DNA of 64,000 bases from Medicago truncatula (lineage: Eukaryota > Streptophyta > Magnoliopsida > Fabales > Fabaceae). The DNA is taken from NCBI RefSeq assembly GCF_003473485.1, contig NC_053043.1:33518576-33582575 (forward strand), in the 5' to 3' direction. The notes under the pieces were generated by a model. The model was not told the DNA's origin. It ran no database searches and saw only the letters and a program-made list of their open reading frames with translations. The first letter of the stretch is position 1; every line of letters begins with the position of its first letter. A program made the translations under genes and the position numbers. Shown piece by piece: positions 22,449 through 33,800 of the stretch.

Positions 22449-23183
22449 GACTGATGAAGTAGAAGAAGACAGTGCTGAAAAATAAATTAAGAGGCAGAAG
22501 GAGGCAGCTAAAAGGAAAATGTATGTTTAGGGTTTACGTCTTTTATTTGCAAAAGGAAAATAAGGGTAAGTTCAAAATTTGATGTTTTTGAACTGGTCAT
22601 CGTATTTTTGGGTTAATAGTATTTTTTTTTTTTTAATGGTGTATAGGATTTGAATTTCAAATTTTGTAATATATTATGCATTGTCATTACCAACTCAGTT
22701 AAGTTCACGGAGACAATAATGTTTATACCTTGTAAAAAAAAAATTATTTATCTCCTCTAAAAAAATAGTTTTTCAAAATATCCCTCTAATAGGCCATTCA
22801 AAAAACTAAAATTTTTAGAAGAAAAAAAAAATCTGAAAATGGCAGGTTAGAGGGTATCCGGAAGAAAGAAAAAAAATTACAGGGTGTAAACCCGAAGATA
22901 ACCTATATTACAAAGGGTAAGCCATGGGTAAGGTATTATTAACCCTTTTAAAAAAAAAAAAATTGTATTGAACAATGGTTGATTAATGACATAAATTAAC
23001 TTTACTTTTGTCATAAAAAAATTCAAAATCAGATATAGATATAGATTCAGATTTTAGTTACTTTTATTTTGAATTTTTTTCATCTAAAAAATTTATAATG
23101 TTTCAAACATGTTTGCAAATGTGTAAAAAAAAACATGTTTGTAAATGATCGTTCGAAAATGAAAGAGTTTATGAATAATTAAA
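22449..23183. other. Upstream flank of RH36, intergenic
   Basis: It includes the RH36 5' leader and promoter (immediately above 22448); no clear TATA box was found. A-runs and T-runs follow. No gene. Confidence 0.4.
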
Positions 23184-23365
23184 GGGTTTTTCTATCATGT
23201 GCAAATTTGCACATGATAAGAAGTTTAAAGTAGTAACTTTGACTTGGAACTTGTGTTTTTTATATTAAATATGTAACTTTTAATAAATAATTGTTGGTTT
23301 TCAATGAAAAGTTACTACTTTTAGTTGCCTTAACATGTGCAATATTGCACATGTTAGACAAACCC
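23184..23365. mobile_element. MITE with 9-bp TSD
   Basis: 182 bp. The left end 'gggtttttctatcatgtgca' pairs with the right end 'tgcacatgttagacaaaccc'. It is flanked by ATAATTAAA at 23175-23183 and 23366-23374. Each end also carries a small palindrome (tgtgcaaatttgcaca; tgtgcaatattgcaca). The 9-bp duplication suggests the Mutator superfamily. Confidence 0.85.
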
Positions 23366-23488
23366 ATAATTAAATAACCCCTAAAAAAGGATAATTAACA
23401 CAAATTTGATTTTTACAAAGATTAAAACTGTATGCAAGAAAATTTGAAAGAGATTAAAAAACTACTAAAATTAAATAAGGATTCAACA

Positions 23489-24785
23489 TAGAGGATCCCA
23501 AATTTATAAAGATCAAAAGTATATTTAACATTGCTTAAAAAAACATATTTAGCCATTTCCAAAATAATCAAAGCTACTTTTAAATAAATTTGACATATAT
23601 ATACAGATAAAAGTTAAGCATTTTAATTATAAAAATATAAAAAAAAAAAAATAGTATGCATGGACATCTCTTTTATCCTCCCTCTCTTTTTCCTTTTCAA
23701 AAACCTTTGTCGTCACAACTTATTTTCTTCGTGATATATTAGGGGTGATTTAGGATAAATTTTGACCTAAAATCACCAATTCGACTTGTTTTTATTTCTC
23801 TTTTAGTTAAATAAGTTATTTTCACATACTTTCAACATTCTTTCGTTGGTTTTGTGATTTTGTCGTCTAACACGACTTTGTTATTTTGATTTTTAAAAGT
23901 TTTGATCAAGTGCAGATTCAACCAAAGACTTTTGTGTCGTCAATGTTGTAGATTTGAAAACATGAGTATTTTGGTGGCTTGAATATAGTCATATTTGTAG
24001 GCATATGTACTATGATGTTTTATACTATTAACATAGATGTTGTGAGTTTGTTCGCAATATTCATCATTTTTGTTTTTAGCAATTTTAAATTTGTATTGTA
24101 TAAATGTATTCTATCAATTAGAATGAATGAATATTGTTTATTTTTGTCAAAAAAAATAAAACTCTGATCCTCCAATTTTCATAGAAGATCCCAAATTTAC
24201 AAAGATCAATAGTATATATATTCTTTTTTTGATCAGAGATCAAAAATATATTTAACATTGCTTAAAACATATCTAGCCTTTTCCAAAATAATCAAAGCTA
24301 CTTTTAAATAAATTTGACAAATATATACATCTCTTTTATCCTCAGTCTCTTTTCCCTTTCCAAAACTTTAGCCGTCAACTTGTTTTTCTTTCTCTTTTAA
24401 TTAAATAAATTTTTTCATATATTTTCAGCTTTCTTTCGTTGGTTTTGTGATTTTATCGTCTAACACGATTTTGTTTATTTTGATTTCCCGTTTTTAAGCA
24501 GTGTGTTTTTTATTTCCCGTCTTAGTGCGGTGTTTATTTGATTCAGGTTAAAAGATTAATTTTGATGAAGTGCATATTCAATCAATGACTTTTGCGTCAT
24601 CAACATTACAGATTCAAAAACATGAGTATTTTGGTGGCTGTAATATAGTCATTATGCTATTAGCATAGATGTTGCGAGTTTGTTTGTAGAATCATCCTTT
24701 TTGTTTTTAGTAATTTTAAATTTGTATTGTAACGATGTACTCTATCAATTTGAATGAATGAATATATTTATTTTTGTAAAAAAAA
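23489..24785. repeat. Tandem segmental duplication (about 0.65 kb units)
   Basis: Copy 1 (about 23489-24165) and copy 2 (about 24180-24785) share, in order, 'ccaaaataatcaaagctact', 'ctttcgttggttttgtgatt', 'catgagtattttggtggct' and 'aattttaaatttgtattgta', both ending 'gaatgaatgaata' with a T-rich run and A-run. The A-run ends suggest two copies of a reverse-transcribed repeat, or one copy duplicated. No coding. Confidence 0.85.
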
Positions 24786-25084
24786 TGATAATTTTGATAT
24801 TCCTTTTTTATTAAATTTGTAATTTTGATCCTTCCATTGTTTTTCCTTGCAAATTCAAACATTTCATCCATTTTGGTGTGTTCTGGAACCCACCCACTTA
24901 AACTTTCATCGATAAAAAAATCACATTATAGTAAGTTCAACGATAAATCTGAATATAAAAACAAGTTATAAATTCAAACTTCAAGTTAAAATCTATTTTA
25001 AAAACAAGGCTAAATAACACTTTTGTTTTAATTAACTCCTTTAATTGTTTTCATGTGTTAGATCTCTTTTTTTTTTAGCAATGT

Positions 25085-26000
25085 GTTAGATCTCTTAAAA
25101 GAGAGTCATAACTCATTGTAATCTTACTTAACTTGTTTGATTAATCTTTACAGTTTTAAAACTCAAATCACACATAAAATAATTATAAAAATATATGAAA
25201 TTGAGGTTAGAAAACCATAGTTTTAAAATAGGGAGAAAAGAAGATTAAAAAAATACAAAAATACATTCTGTAAATAAATAAAAAAACAAACTATTCAAAC
25301 TACTTCAATCTTAAATGACAGTGAACAACAATAAAATTAAAGTAGGTTTATAAGTTTGCATTACAATATACCATGCATCAGCAATATATAAATATGTTAT
25401 ATATGTGATAACTATTCTATGTGGGATTAGAGTCTTAGTTCGAAGAGGTTTTGTCTGTCTCAATTTTTCTCCAACGCTGAAATTGGTTGCCCCGTATATA
25501 CTCTACATGAGGTAATGTGATGACTCCAGAGCCATGTATCGAAATTAACAACACATAGCAGCTTATATTGTTGATTTCCATTCTATCTCATTGAGCAAAA
25601 TGGCCTAGTTTGAGAGAAACAACTAAGCAATATTCAAAACATTCAAAGAATAGGCACAATGTAAACTTGTTTTATACTGAAATCCATTAAAAATTTACTA
25701 TTTTGTCATATCATTCTATTGTTGTTGCATTTTCAAATCAATGGTGTGCCATGAAAAAATAGAGGGCTAAAACTAATTTACCACCAATTGTGTGTGTCGA
25801 TTTAACTCATAGTGAAAATGGTATAATATGAATACATCCTTTGTAAATTGGATGGGATTACCTTCTCTTGTCCAGTGAAACAACTTAAGCTATGAATTCA
25901 TTTCTTTTCAGCAATCAAATAGCAACCGTGAAAATTTTTCAGATGAAACGAGGATTTCAAATGGGTTAGTTAACTTGAGACTTAAAACTCACAGTGTTGA
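25085..26000. repeat. Diverged segmental duplication, copy A
   Basis: It shares ordered blocks with 27895-29840, including 'aatatataaatat', 'gactccagagccat' or 'gactccagagccac', 'cctttgtaaattggatggga' and a 'gaggatttcaaa-ggttagttaacttg' type block. It is non-coding as it stands. Confidence 0.75.
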
Positions 26001-26101
26001 CAAGCAAAGGACCTATGCATTTGTGAGAAATTTTCTCGTGATGTATTGCATCGCTCTAAGTTTAATTTGTAATCAATTCTTCCCAAGTAAAACAAAACAT
26101 A

Positions 26102-26351
26102 CTCCCTCCATCCCTTATTAGATGACTTGTTTGACAATTTGTAATTTTGACTTGACATACTTTGACCATATTTTTCTAGTAATATGCAAAGATAAATAAT
26201 ATCATATAAAATGTTGTTGGATTCGTCTCGATTAATATTTTTAAAATATTAAATTTTCATAATTCTTTCAAATAAATAATTAAAGATAAAAAAATATTCA
26301 TTAGTATGTGTGTCTGAATCAACTAGGTCATCTAATATGGAACAGAGATAG
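26102..26351. mobile_element. Stowaway-type (Tc1/mariner) MITE
   Basis: 250 bp. It begins CTCCCTCCATCCCTTATTAG and ends with an imperfect inverse (GTCATCTAATATGGAACAGA, then GATAG). TA dinucleotides flank both ends (26100-26101, 26352-26353). The CTCCCTCC start and TA target are the Stowaway signature. Confidence 0.8.
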
Positions 26352-26429
26352 TATAATGCTCGTAGGTTTGACATGTGTGTGTACACACAAACTTCAAAAA
26401 GATGATATCATAAGCATGTAAAAGGTAAA

Positions 26430-26909
26430 ACTAAATAATTTGTCATTTAACTTAATTTTAGCTAACACTTTTGACTTTTATTTTTTAATTTTTTCAATTT
26501 CATCCTTTATGTTATAATCAAGTTACACTTTCGTCCTTTTTCTTTTTCTTTTTTCAATTTGGTTATTTATGTTATAAAATATCAACATGCTTGTCCTTTC
26601 TTACTAGATTTTTTTCAATGAAACTCTTTTTTTTTTTTTTTCTCAATGAAATTCAGATATTTATGTTTGTATAATGAATATTTAGGTTTATTTATGCGTT
26701 TGATGAATTCTATAAAAAAAAATTATGAATTTCTTTATTTTGCTCAAAAAAAATAACAATGTTGACATTTTAAAATATAAAATACTAAATTGGTATATAA
26801 AAAATATTAAGGACGAAAGTGTTACTTGATAAATGATTAAGTCGGGAAAAACAAAAGATAAATGATGAAAGTGTTAATTGAAATTAAGTTAAGAGACAAA
26901 TTGTGTAAT
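26430..26909. mobile_element. MITE-like inverted-repeat element
   Basis: The ends pair imperfectly over about 50 bp: 'aatttgtcatttaacttaat' on the left against the inverse of 'attaagttaagagacaaatt' on the right. Inner 'ttacactttcgtcctttt' opposes 'aaggacgaaagtgttact'. No coding; target duplication not resolved. Confidence 0.65.
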
Positions 26910-27894
26910 ATTGCTAACGTAAAACTAGTAATGCTTGTAGCCGATTTGATATACAAATCTCGAGAAGCTCCATATTTGGTGGTTTAGATAGGAGAAAGAG
27001 AATAGAGTTGTTGTTTGAAGATGTACCAGCGCATTAATTCTTCATTGAGAAGTTTTGATCAGGTTTGAATGCTTTGTCTCTAATTGATAATTTCGTTGAA
27101 ACGTACTCAAGGTTTCCTTTACTTCTTTTGAAATGATTTGTTGTATTCTCTTTGCCTTTCAAAAACTTTGTCGGTTTCTGCACATGGTCAGAAGAAAACA
27201 AACAATAATTTAGATCTTGAAAACGATGTCTCTTCGGAAGAAGAAAAAAACTGGTCAAAGTCCATCAAAGATACACCGTTCGCACAAAATAATTACAAAA
27301 ATATCTGAAAAATGGATTGGAAACCCTTAGTTTTTTTAAGGAGGAAAACCTTAGTTTTAAAATGGGGAAAATGAAATTCATAAATAGAAGATAAAAAATG
27401 AGACCAAAAAATCACATGATCCCAAAATCTAAATATTCGTGTTTCAGTTTGGATGACTTCTAAAAAATCTAATACAATCTCTAGTCCAATTTTATGCGGT
27501 TTTGTTTGAATCAATTTTTGAATATTCAAATTACAATTTTACAAAAAAAAAAATATATTAAAATTAATATTATAAATAAAGACATGGTACAATCATAAGT
27601 TTGATGTAAAATATAACATAAAATAATTATTGACATTTATGCTTGCGATTAAGTTTAGTTTGGTTTGATTTTAAAAAATGAATCAAAAATTTGATCCAAA
27701 GATCTGAGCGTTTGTGGCAAAAGCACATCCAAATAAATGCAATAAATTTCAATTTTGTGAGGTTTTTAACTTATTTTTTGATCGGGTTGGATGTGAACAT
27801 CTATACACAAGAACACTTGGATGAGATGTTAAATAGTCTATTTCATTTTAATCGGAGATCTTGGGTTTGAATCCAACTCTTGAAAAAAAACAAT

Positions 27895-29840
27895 GTTAAA
27901 TGACTTGAATGAGAATTTTCTAACTCATTATGATCATTTTAGCATGATTGATTAGTCTATACAGTTGCATGCAGAAATATTCAGTTAACACAAAAATATG
28001 TAAAACTATGTTGAAATATCTTCAACCAGTTTAAAATTGGGATACTAATATCCAGAAATAAAAGATAAAAATACATACAAATCTAACTTTTAAATAAATA
28101 AAAGTAGAACAAACCCTTCCTTAAAAAAAGAAAAGAACAAACAAATAACAATAGAAAAATGCTAACAAGTATCCTTTTTTTAAAGTTTAATTTGCAAATT
28201 TTATCTTTTGAATTCAAGACATTAAAACAACAAAAAATAATTTTATCCACATAAAATTTAAAATTTCTATATTATATTAAAAGACAGGTTACAAACCTAA
28301 CGATTCAATAACGTGAGTCAACAATATATAAATATATTATGTCTGTGGTAATTATTCGACGTGGGGTTGAAACCTTAGTTTGATGTCATAATAGAGAGTT
28401 GTCTTGTAATCGCTCTAAATTTTACTCCAACATTTTGAAATTGCTTGCCTTATATATACTATTCTAAATGAAGTCACTGAACGACTCCAGAGCCACAACT
28501 AGGGTTGGGAATAGGCCAGGCCGGCCTACAGGGGCCTATGGCTTGACCTGTTTAAGCCTGGCCTGATCTGTTTATTAAAAAGGTTAGGCTTAGGCTTTTT
28601 AAAAAAACTTATTTAAGTAAATAGGTCAGGCTTAGGCTATCAAAAAAGTCTATAAAGCCTAATAGGGCGGCCTGTTTATGCATGTTAGACTTCATAGTGG
28701 ACTTTTTAAATAGGCTTTAAAGCGTTATAGTGAAATAGACTTTTAAGGCCTTATAGTAGTGATAGACAAGTCATACACTGAAATAGACTTTGAGGCCTAT
28801 TAAGCTTATTTAAAAGTAGTAAAATGGAATGTTTAGTGACTTTAATAGTAAGTAGGCCTGTAAATAGTCAAAAATCGGGTTTTCGGACTACTTGATCGGA
28901 TTGCTCCGAAACTTTCCCATAAAATCAGAAAAAATTCAACGACCATGACTCCCTTAGAAGAGACCTCTTATGGGACTCCGCCCCTCAAAATTCAAAATTC
29001 CATCGTTTAGACCCATTTTTCATTTTTTAATTTTTTTTCATATTTTTAGAAAAATCTGAAAAAAGTTGCATTAGTTTTATTTGATTTTTAGAATTTTTTG
29101 GTGGTATTTTTATATTTTTATGATTTTATTTGACAAGTTTTTAGCATTTTTTACTTAGTTTTTTTGTTGTTTTTAAAAGCAAAACTCAAAACTGCTGAAA
29201 TGTGAGAGAGTCTGATGACTGATTTTACATAAGCATCGTTCGGATTTTAGAATCCGAATTGCACAAGGGCATTTTTGAAAAATTTACTGGGTACGTGAGA
29301 AGGCAATAGGGTGAAAAAAATAATAGTCTTAAAAGAATCATAGAATATGCACAATGTAAACCTATTTTATATTTTATACAAAAATCAATTAAAAAATTAA
29401 TATTTTGTTATAAAGTTTAATTAGTATACTTTGTCTAATTATTTTACACATTTATCTGATAATGTGTTGTCACATAAATTAATGAATATAATAACTCATG
29501 TGCTTTCATATTCATTAATTGATGTAACAATGTATATTTAAAATAATTTTACACTTATAGAGTTTACAAGTTGAATTTTTTGTCTTGTCATAAATTTAAT
29601 TAGTATACTCTTTAAGTGTACAATTATATTACACATATATACAATGAGTAAGAAAAATTATTTGTGTGGATTTACCTCATAGTATTATATATATACATCC
29701 TTTGTAAATTGGATGGGATTACCATCTCCTCTTGTCGAGTAAAGCAACTTAGAATATGATTTTGTTTCTTTTCAGCAACCAATTTTTTGATGAATGAGGA
29801 TTTCAAACGGATTAGTTAACTTGGGACTTAAACAAGCAAA
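27895..29840. repeat. Diverged segmental duplication, copy B
   Basis: Counterpart of 25085-26000, lengthened by inserted sequence, notably the GGCC-rich repeat at about 28501-28860. A shorter third relative of its start lies near 27285-27380 ('ataattacaaaaatatctga'). Confidence 0.7.
28501..28860. repeat. Dispersed GGCC-rich repeat
   Basis: It begins 'tagggttgggaataggccag' and holds many 'aggcct' and 'taggctt' words. It is more GC-rich than its surroundings. I recognise the style from legume interspersed repeats but cannot name the family. Confidence 0.5.
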
Positions 29841-30828
29841 GTTGGTTGCATAAACCAAGCACTGGTTTAAAAGCAAAGGCAATCTATCGTTCCCTCTTGC
29901 ATGTGATGTCACATGTCAATATATTTCCATATTTATGATTTTTCAATGTCATGCAAAACTTGAAATGATTTTTCTGAAATAGTAGTCAACAAACATTTTC
30001 TATTGTTCCACCTGGGATTCAGCTCTCTTAAATCTGGGATTGAGACCTAATATAGGTAAAATTGAAGAAGAGTCTCGCATAATAAAAACACTAACAAAAG
30101 ACTTTTTTTACAATCTCGTGTAGGAACGGAACACATGGGACGGGGCAATTCAGCGTGCTAGTGTGATTGCATTACCATTAATTACTGCAAGAAAACTACA
30201 AATTATGAGAAAAATGGTGAACTGTTAAATCCAAAATCAATTTAATTGTTTCATTTAATCAATTAATAAAGAATATATACCTAAAATATTTTTACAAAGG
30301 ACCTTATAGCTTTTGCTAATACATTATGGAACATGGTAAATAACAATTGTCTTTTTATTGAAACAGTAAATAACAATTGTCTATCAATGACTATTATTTA
30401 CAAACCATTTTCTATAATTTGTAACAGAAATCTTATGCACGGCTTAGAACCTCTCTAAACTCAGCTATCATTCTCACAAATACAATGACTTGATTTCCAC
30501 TGGTATTACATATCTAACCACGTTGGACACAATTTGGGATCAACCTCAATAATGTCACCTGCTGAAACATAAAATTAGTCATTTGATTGATTCTGTTATG
30601 GTAGACAAGATCTTATACATGCGGCATCTGCAAGTATACAATGGTAAATATAAACCAGTTCCACGTCAAATCCATTGCAAATCTGTGATAACCCTGTCCC
30701 AGAGAAAATGAACATAGCAAATTACTTGAAAGATTCCGAAAAGGAAAAAGTGAGTAGCTTGCAAGAACAACAGAGATGCTAACCTGTATGCAACTTAAAG
30801 GCAATTCTTTTATGTAAACTTCAAATGT
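29841..30828. other. Intergenic, 3' flank of VIR3-like gene
   Basis: No gene seen. A local doublet of 'gtaaataacaattgtct' occurs near 30337 and 30366. Confidence 0.4.
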
Positions 30829-33800
30829 TCATTTTTCAGAATACAATGTCTCCTCGATCCTCCTAATTACAGTACTCAGACTGCCACCACTTTCCAATGC
30901 TTTAACAGCAGCTTGGTGTGCAGCTTTATGCCACTTGAGCAAATTATAAGATTGCAAAACCGACCATCTTGCTTGATTAGACATCTGTTTATTGCAAGAA
31001 TGTTAAGGTAAAAAATTTAGCATCACGGATGAAAAAATCAAAAGCACCAGCAAATTTAAATCAGAGCAACCAGTTGTGGAAAGACCTCTGCTACAGACAA
31101 TGGAGGCTCAAGAAGAAGACAGACACTTCTAAATAGATTTTCATCATTTTCTCCACCCTCTGCCTCGCCATAAATAAGAGCCTCAGCTGCAATGCCAGCA
31201 AAAAGTACCATACAGTACCTAAACCATTGATTACATAAAACATATCACTTGAAATGCTCAAAACAAAAAACAAGATACTTCAGATGAAAAAAGGGCAAGC
31301 GTGAAGGGGGGGGGGGCTTAGGCTAAAGCCTCCAGACAATAAACTGTTTCTGTTTAACATCACCATTGGGACATAGCTAGTTGGGCAAGAAGGCAAGTGT
31401 AAGAGAATAAAGATACAGCAAGTAGAATTGAAATAGGAAAATAAATTGATAACTGAAGAATCTAGAACTATCTCGGTAATAAAATCATTTTATTTCACTT
31501 TTACAGTTCTACAAACCTAGAGATTAATAGCTTAGGAAAATAGAGACAAAGATAGCATCTTCTATTGGGCTTGTTAGGAGAAAGGAAAATCTGAAAATGT
31601 CTTATAGTACGTTGATGGTATTTTGGACTATCTCTTAATATTAGTTTTCATATTTCTCTGTTGTTATCATGATTTGTTTCCCTATTAGATTCGAATTTGG
31701 AGTCTTCTATTAGTAAATAGTATAAATAGGTTTTGTATCAAGTTATCAATCATATCAAACTACAATCATAATTCGAAGTATTAATAATTTACTTTCCCTC
31801 TTTATCAAATACCCTATGATTTCAGTATATGGTACCAGTGTACCATCCTCCATGGCATGTCCCATCACTATGCTACCATGTTTTGTAATGCTTGGGACTC
31901 TAATAATAATTGTGTTCATAATCCTTTTTTGACCATTATGTTGCTTTCCAAGCATCAAGTTTTTGCTCTCGTAGGCATGTGAGGTCCACACACCACCTTC
32001 ATGGCATCTATTCGCCACGCTGCTAGTCAAGTTTGGTTATTTAACCTTCTGGTTCTAATCTATGGAGACCACTTTAAGATTGTGGGTGTCTCTTGTTTAA
32101 GTTTAGTTTTTCCACTATTTGCAGCTCCAGTAGGAACTCCACATGATCTTCTGATTTGTCCTTGTATTTTCGATCCAACCTACGATTGGAGTTTTTCTTC
32201 AAAAACACTTATTATTCTCAGTTGTGGTTTGGACTTGTTTTATCTCAGTTGCATTTGGCACTAGTTTTTCTCAGTTGTGGTTTGGCACTGGTTTGGTCTC
32301 AGTTGCAATTTGGTATTGACTTCAATTGTAAATATGATGATCTGGATCTACTGATTTTCAATAACAAATTTTACATTTTGTTTATTTTTCTCTTTCAAAG
32401 GTTACGTTTGTAACAAGCTTAAAGTTAAGAGGCTTTAGCATGAGAGGGAGTGTAAGAAGATATGAAATATCATATAATAAAACATATCAAGCCTTCTTCA
32501 AAAAAATAAAACATATCAAGCGTATTTTTAAACAATCTCCTAATTTGTTTTCATATTTTTTTGTTGTTATCATGATTTGTAATGTGAACCCGGATTACAA
32601 AGACAGTAAATTGAAGAAGACAAAGCAATAATGGCAAATTAAGAGTGTATAATTTTGGAAAATCAAAAGAAAATACAATAAGATCCTATTGTCCACAGAG
32701 CAAGATCCTTCAGAAAACCAATGCTCTTCCCTTAACAAACTTCATGATTTTACTTGCTACCCTTCTCTCACCACTCAGCATTCTTATAATAGAATTTCCC
32801 TTACACAGCTCATTTCCCCATTTCTCTCCTCTCACGCTCAGCCATGTGGAAATTCCCATTTTGTCTTTCTCTATTTCTCTTAACACAAACTTCCCCCACT
32901 ATATGCCTAGCTACTTCTTTGCTAAGTGTCCTTTCGAACCAACTTTCTCATCCCAGGTCATATCAATTTGTTTTCCTATTTAATTAGGATTTGTAGTCTT
33001 GTGTAACAGTGTTTAGTGTTTTGTATTGTATCAAATCACCAAGCATATCAAACTACAATCATAATTCAAAGTCTTTTTTCCTCTATCTGAAACCCTGCAG
33101 CTTTAATAGGGCTAAAAGAGGTATCAAACTTTGAGAGCAATGATGAATTGTAATGTTTGTTTTCCAAACTATAAGGCAAAAAGAACTGTACGAATGAAGT
33201 CTAAGGCACATCACACACAATTTATTTGACTAATGTCGTCTAATCATGCATTACAAGGTAAATCCACCCTAACTGATGCAGCATTCAATATCACCTGTAA
33301 CTCTTCAACTAGTGCTTGATTCAAAATATATCTTTATTCATTACTATACTCATACTCACCTGTCAAAAGCTGAACCATCTAGTCGGCCTTCAGCAAGGTC
33401 GCTGGCAACTTTTTCATCCCAAAACTGAGTCCCTGCCTAAAAAACAAAGATTTACTGCAACGAAAATGATGTCAAATAATGGAAGAACTTTTTAAAAATA
33501 CAGAAGCATTTTGTGCATATAAAAACTACAGAACATGAAATGAATCTATACTTGTTGGCTTGGAAGCATGTAATTATTAAAAAAAACAAATCACACATTA
33601 TCCATTATTGATGACATTGCTGCTTGATCACCGAAATTATACTAGCAGCACTAGTATTAATGAATGTAAAAAGAAATTCAGTCATATTCTGCAAATAAAG
33701 AATAGTACCATGCAGAGAAGGATTAGAATCAAAACGAGGATAAAATCTTAAGTATTTTATTTGAAATGACAAAATGTATCAAAATTGTCCGGTCAAATAG

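Noticed and set aside
27790..27890. tRNA-like 'gggtttgaatccaactct' word
   Set aside because: A B-box-like word is present, but no cloverleaf, acceptor stem or anticodon arm could be formed.
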